From contig JASAND010007749.1 in the NCBI GenBank assembly GCA_030248195.1, forward strand, positions 1 through 64,000: 64,000 nucleotides of DNA. Direction: 5' to 3'. This stretch comes from Trissonchulus latispiculum. Taxonomy: Eukaryota; Nematoda; Enoplea; Enoplida; Ironidae. The position numbers and the translations under genes were made by a program. The notes below the pieces were generated by a model, which did not search any database, was not told the origin of the DNA, and was given only the letters and a program-made list of their open reading frames with translations. This document shows, one piece after another, positions 26,201 through 32,200 of this stretch. The number at the start of each line of letters is the position of its first letter. Position 1 is the stretch's first letter.

Positions 26201-29200
26201 CTAAGTGAGCTGAGCAACTTTTGTCATAGAATTGCATGCTCAAAGTGGCTGTAGCGTGCTGTGGTGGGGTGGGGACTTAGGCGATTTTCGGTCAAAAATG
26301 AAATTTTTCAAAAGTGGTCAAATTTGGTACCAAATGAAAGCCCTAAGCGAGCTGAGCAACTTTTGTCATAGAATTGCATGCTCAAAGTGGCTGTAGCGTG
26401 CTGTGGTGGGGTGGGGTGGGGACTTGGCGATTTTCGGTCAAAAATGAAAATTTTCAAAAGTGGTCAAATTTGGTATCAAATGAAAGCCCTAAGTGAGGTG
26501 AGCAACTTTTGTCATAGAATTGCATGCTCAAAGTGGCTGTAGCGTGCTGTGGTGGGGTGGGGTGGGGACTTAGGCGATTTTCGGTCAAAAATGAAATTTT
26601 TCAAAAGTGGTCAAATTTGGTACCAAATGAAAGCCCTAAGTGAGGTGAGCAACTTTTGTCATAGAATTGCATGCTCAAAGTGGCTGTAGCGTGCTGGGGT
26701 GGGGTGGGGACTTAGGCGATTTTCGGTCAAAAATGAAATTTTTCAAAAGTGGTCAAATTTGGTACCAAATGAAAGCCCTAAGTGAGCTGAGCAACTTTTG
26801 TCATAGAATTGCATGCTCAAAGTGGCTGTAGAGTGCTGTGGTGGGGTGGGGTGGGGACTTAGGCGATTTTCGGTCAAAAATGAAATTTTTCAAAAGTGGT
26901 CAAATTTGGTACCAAATGAAAGCCCTAAGTGAGCTGAGCAACTTTTGTCATAGAATTGCATGCTCAAAGTGGCTGTAGAGTGCTGTGGTGGGGTGGGGTG
27001 GGGACGTAAGCGATTTTGGATCAAATATGAAATTTTCCAAAAGTGGTCAAAATAGTATATATCTGCTTGCGCATGGTGTTCGGAAATGTATTATGTTGGT
27101 TCTTTTTTGCGCATACATATGTAAAAGAATGGAAAACAAGAACCAAAAATGCTCCTTCGTCGCATGTAAAATACATATGAGTACTCTCAGGCAGGTTGTA
27201 CAAACACGGAAACTAGCCTGTAAAATGCATATGAGTTACGTTGAGGTTGTAAATTAAGGAAAACAAGTTGCAACGGCTTAACATATGAGCCTGTCCTACA
27301 ACGAGGCTCATATTGGCGTCACAGTGCAGCCTTCTTAAAGATCATCAGGTCATCATATTAAAGAAAAAACGAATGAATAGACATAACATGTTTACATTGT
27401 GGCTTGAAAGAAATGGACAGAACGAAGTGAACTGCGACACCTCAAGTTTAACTGTACATATGCAAGCTGGTGTTTCCCGAAACACCATGGCACCTACTAT
27501 TTCCGGAAGCACTATAGTACACCTACTGTATTCTCGGAACACTATGACACACTACTCTCACATACATCAAGAAAATGAGGTAAACGCGGGCCAGCAGGCG
27601 GATCCACGAAGGATACAAGGGCTGTTTGTATCTCTACGGAGATCCGCGGGCTACTGCAGTCCTCTTTCTGTGCATAGCACAGTCAGAGAGGTTTTGATAA
27701 AACCTTCTCTGGCTATGTTGCAGCACAGATAGAGCCGAGCTGGCTGTTCTTCTTGGACAACCAGGCAGGAGCTCCAGAGACTAGTTCTCTCTGGGTAAGA
27801 GCGCTCACAGCGCCCATTGGCTCTCTCCTGTTCGGACTAAGGCTTCGGCCTTAGTGACTGCAGGCAGGCGTTTTTCATTATTTCTCTATGACTACTCTCA
27901 CATACGTAATGCTTTCCCCACATGGCTCTGAGTCAGAGCGCAGAGTGGCATGCCGTATAATGCGTATGCACAGTATAATGTCTTAGCGACAACATGTGTG
28001 AAGGACAATTTTGTAATGAAAAGCTTTACGTGCTATTTATATGGAGGTCAAATTTCGACAAATTATATTATGACATACGCCAATATGAGCCTCGTTGTAG
28101 GACAGGCTCATATGTTAAGCCGTTGCAACTTGTTTTCCTTAATTTACAACCTCAACGCCACTCATATGCATTTTACAGGCTAGTTTCCGTGTTTGTACAA
28201 CCTGCCTGAGAGTACTCATATGTATTTTAAATGCGACGAAGGACCATTTTTGGTTCTTGTTAATTTAAGCATTTGTGCGTAGTTATTGCTTTTTTATCGA
28301 ACGTTCCAATGCTCACCTCAAATAGAAGGGTGAACAATTTGTTGTGCGAATCGTACTGTTTAAAGTTTCACATAGTTTTTGGATAAAGTTCTGCAATTTT
28401 TCTCCGAATTTTGGATTAATATGTACAGTCATTTTACCAGACTTTGTTTAAGCTGCACAATTTCATTTTATCTGTTCGTTACGAAGCATATGTATATAAG
28501 TGGGTAACAAGTTGGTTTTCTGACTGTTCGTTGATTTTATTGTTTCAGGCCTATGTTGAAGAGAAGTTGTCCGCCACCTGGTGTTGGCTATTTGCCGTTA
28601 TGGACTCGGCGGAGGCCAAGCTTCGCTTCGCGTCCACGCTGGCCGCGTCTACAGGCGGTCAGGCTGGCTCAGCTCGGCTCGCCTCTCTGCTAGAGGGCGT
28701 TGTGCCAGGAGCTGCTGTTGGAGGCGTCGCAGGGTCTGTCCTGGACGGTGGGACAGGAGGGGTCCCATCTGGATCGGGTGGGACTTCTGGGGGCGGTGGT
28801 GGTGCCAGCGGGTCTGGGAATCAGCGATCTGGGGCGGACCCCAGGCGATCATCCAGTGCTCGATCCAAGGCTGCCGGTAGGGAATGATAATCCTCTTTCT
28901 TTCGATGTTTTAAATATATACGTAATTTGCATAATTATCATTTCTGAGAATTATTTGCTTACGTCATTTTCTAAAGTGTTTGTTTGCTTTTTCCTACATA
29001 GAGTTACAGAAACTTTCATCTGTGCTTTACTTTTTTTCGAAATATGATGTGTGAAGTCTGATGGTTTGAAGTGAATACGCGTAAGGAATTGTCCCAGTTT
29101 TTTTAAACTTAGTGCTCACTTTTCCTGATTTTAGATGCTGAAAATAAGTCCTCAGCGGCCGCCAAAGAGTTCATGAACTACACGCTGTCACTGCTTCGAG

Positions 29201-32200
29201 CTCACTCCAGCGAACATTTTGATCAAGTACGTATGTTTATAGCTACTTCTATATGATGTTACTTTTTCTTTCTTCATTTAAAATTGTTGTTCGAAAATAG
29301 ATGGTTTTTGGTAAAATTAATTTTTTACCAAATTAAAAGATAATTTTTTCTCTTTCGTGTTTTACAGCTACTTCTACATTATGTTCCTTTTTCTGTCTTC
29401 ATTTAAAATTGTTGTTCGAAAATAGATGGTTTTGGTAAAACCAATTTTTAACCAAATTATTTAAAATATAAATTTTTTCTTTCGTGTTTCCAGATTCCCA
29501 TTTTGGACCTGAGCACACTGAAACATGCCGCCTACATTATGGACAGTCTGTTGTACTATGTGAAGCATGCACCCCGACCTGACCAGAGCACAACTACTGC
29601 TACTGCAACTACTACTACTACAGCTACTACCGCTACAGTATCGGCATCGGCTAAAGATAGTATCAGTGCTGCAGCTAGTAGTACTAGTTCCCTGCTGTCA
29701 TTGGCTAACGCTGCGGTTAGTGCTGCGGCTGCAGCCTCTGGTCCAAACTCGTCTGCATCCTCTTTTCTCGCGGCTGATCCTGGTGTGGATATTTGGGCTG
29801 AGTCTCCGCCTGTAAGTTACATATAATAGGAAATAGGTATTTACGTACCTTTGTTTTTCCTTTTCCGTGTTTCTTTTTTGTGATGAATAGGAGGCATTAT
29901 AGAAATCAAACTGAAATTAAATAAATATAAAGATATACTCTCAAAATTAATCAATTTTCCATCCTTAGTTTTCGTGAAAAACATATCAAAATCCTATGTT
30001 AGTAGTGCATGCGACCTCTACCAGACTTGGTTCAAACACTTGCGGCTCATCAGTGGAGAAGTGTTGAACAAAGTTTTTTGGGATCAATTTTCGAAAAAAC
30101 ATAAAAATATACGAAAAATCGTTTCGCCGCCAGTCGCCTCAGGAAGTGTGATTAAAGTTAATAACAGACATATCACAAGAAAACATATAAGAATTCCAGT
30201 GTACAAATACCAAATTAATATAAAACATTTATGTTAAGTGATGACATAAAGAATTTTTATGTCGAGCTAAAGGGAAAAAATAATAAAAAAATTAACGAAA
30301 ACATATAGACCTCAGGTTACAGATACAGAGCTACATAGTCCTTACCTTTTATATTTTTTGATGATTTTGGCTGGGAGAGAGTTTGCATAGAATATTATTT
30401 TGGATCTTAAAATTCTATGATTATCACGTACCGTGCTATGCCAAACTGTGGCCCATGGGCGTTTTTTTCGGAATCGGAAATTTCGGATTTGATTTTTGTA
30501 ATACAAAAAAGCGCCCACCCCCCGGAAAAACGACCAAGGGCTATATTTTGAAAACCGTCTTACTTACTTACTTAAGGTAGATACTGCCTTGCCAGTTTTT
30601 GATAGATTCGATACATTTCTACGAACGACAAGCCACTTGGCAAGTGTCAGTGCTCACATGCCTTCCCAAATAACATGATTCTAAGCCTTCAAAAAGCTTA
30701 GTCACAATTTTATTCACAAACTTTTAGTTTTTAAAGCCATAAAGGCGAGCATTGAGAAATCCAAAAAAGCGCCCACCCCCCGCTGGGGTTTTTCTAGGCA
30801 AAAATAAGTGGGGGGGACGAGTGGGGGGGGACGCCCCCCCCCCCCCACTAGTGGGGGGTGGGGGGAGGTCCAAAAGTGGGGGAGGGGAAATAAAATGGGC
30901 TAAAAATGCCAAAAATACAGTATAAAAAGCCTGTTTTCTACATATACTGCTATAACTGAGCTTAAAAGTGCTCAAAAATTGAGTTTTAGCACCAAAATAG
31001 ACCATTTTTGACGAAAAAATTCCGGCGAAGCCAGAAAATTTTTGAAAATTTTGACCAAAAATCCTAAAAATTTGGCATTTTCTGGGCACCTTAGGGTGAG
31101 TGGGGGGGGGAAGCCCAAAAAAGTGGGGAGGGGAACGAGTGGGGGGGGGAAGCCCAAAAAAGTGGGGAGGGGAACGAGTGGGGGGGGGAAGAGGTCGAGT
31201 GGGGGGGCCCAAAAAGTGGGGGGCGCCCCCCCACCCCCCACCCCCAGTAAAAAAACCCCAGCCCCGAAAAAACGCCCATGGGCGTTTTATTGGGTGGGCC
31301 ACTGTTGGCATAATACGGTAGTATTTGCCATAGTGCTAGAATCACTAGAGTAGTCACAAAAAATTTTCGGGAGGGATGCAAAAATGTTTTGGGGGTCTGG
31401 AGGGCATGCCCCCCCATAATAGAAGCTGGTAAATTTTGCTATTTCCTGATTTCGTGGAATTTTTACGGAGCATGCTTTGCAACTAAAAAGTATATACTTA
31501 AGTTCCAGCACGTGTTCATTCACCCACGTGATGCAGAATCTGGTGAAAGTACACCAAACCGGGGTTTTTACTGGGGAGCCTTTACTTTTTGGCCCCCACT
31601 CGGCCCCCCACCGCCACTCCCCTTCACCCCCTCACTGCTTGTGACTTCCTTCCCACTCACCCTAAGGTGCCTAGATATTGCCAAATTTTTAGGAGTTTTG
31701 GTCAAATTGTTCAAAACTTTTCCGGCCTCTGGCTTTTTCCTACAGGGGGGGGGGGGGAGGGTGGCCGGGCCCCCCCCCCAGAAATCCGTTCCCCCCCCAG
31801 ACTTGGGTCGCCCCCCCCCCAGAATCGCCCCCCCCAGGATTCGGGCCTTCCCCCCCAGAACCCCCCCCTACCCTAAAGTGCCCGGAAAAATAGGGTTTTG
31901 AGGGCAAATTTTGAAAATTTTTTCCGGCTTCGCCGGATTTTTACCTATTTTTAAGCATTTTTTAGCTATTTTAAGCTTAAATTTAAGTTAAAAATAGTGA
32001 ATATTTTAGCTCAGCAGCAAAAAATAGCTATTTTTATACATTTTTCTAAAAATTTTTCTCCCCCCCCCCCCCAGAAATCCGAGCCCCCCCCAGACCTGGG
32101 GGGGGACCCCACCCCAGACTTCCCCCCCCCCCCCAGAAATTTTTGCCTAGGAAAAAGCCAGGGCCTCGCCGGATTTTTTTGGTCAAAAATTGTCTGTTTT

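Noticed and set aside
31389..31901. Long ORFs across G/C runs in intron 34
   Set aside because: They arise from homopolymer G/C tracts in the dispersed repeat, run on both strands, and show no conserved motif.
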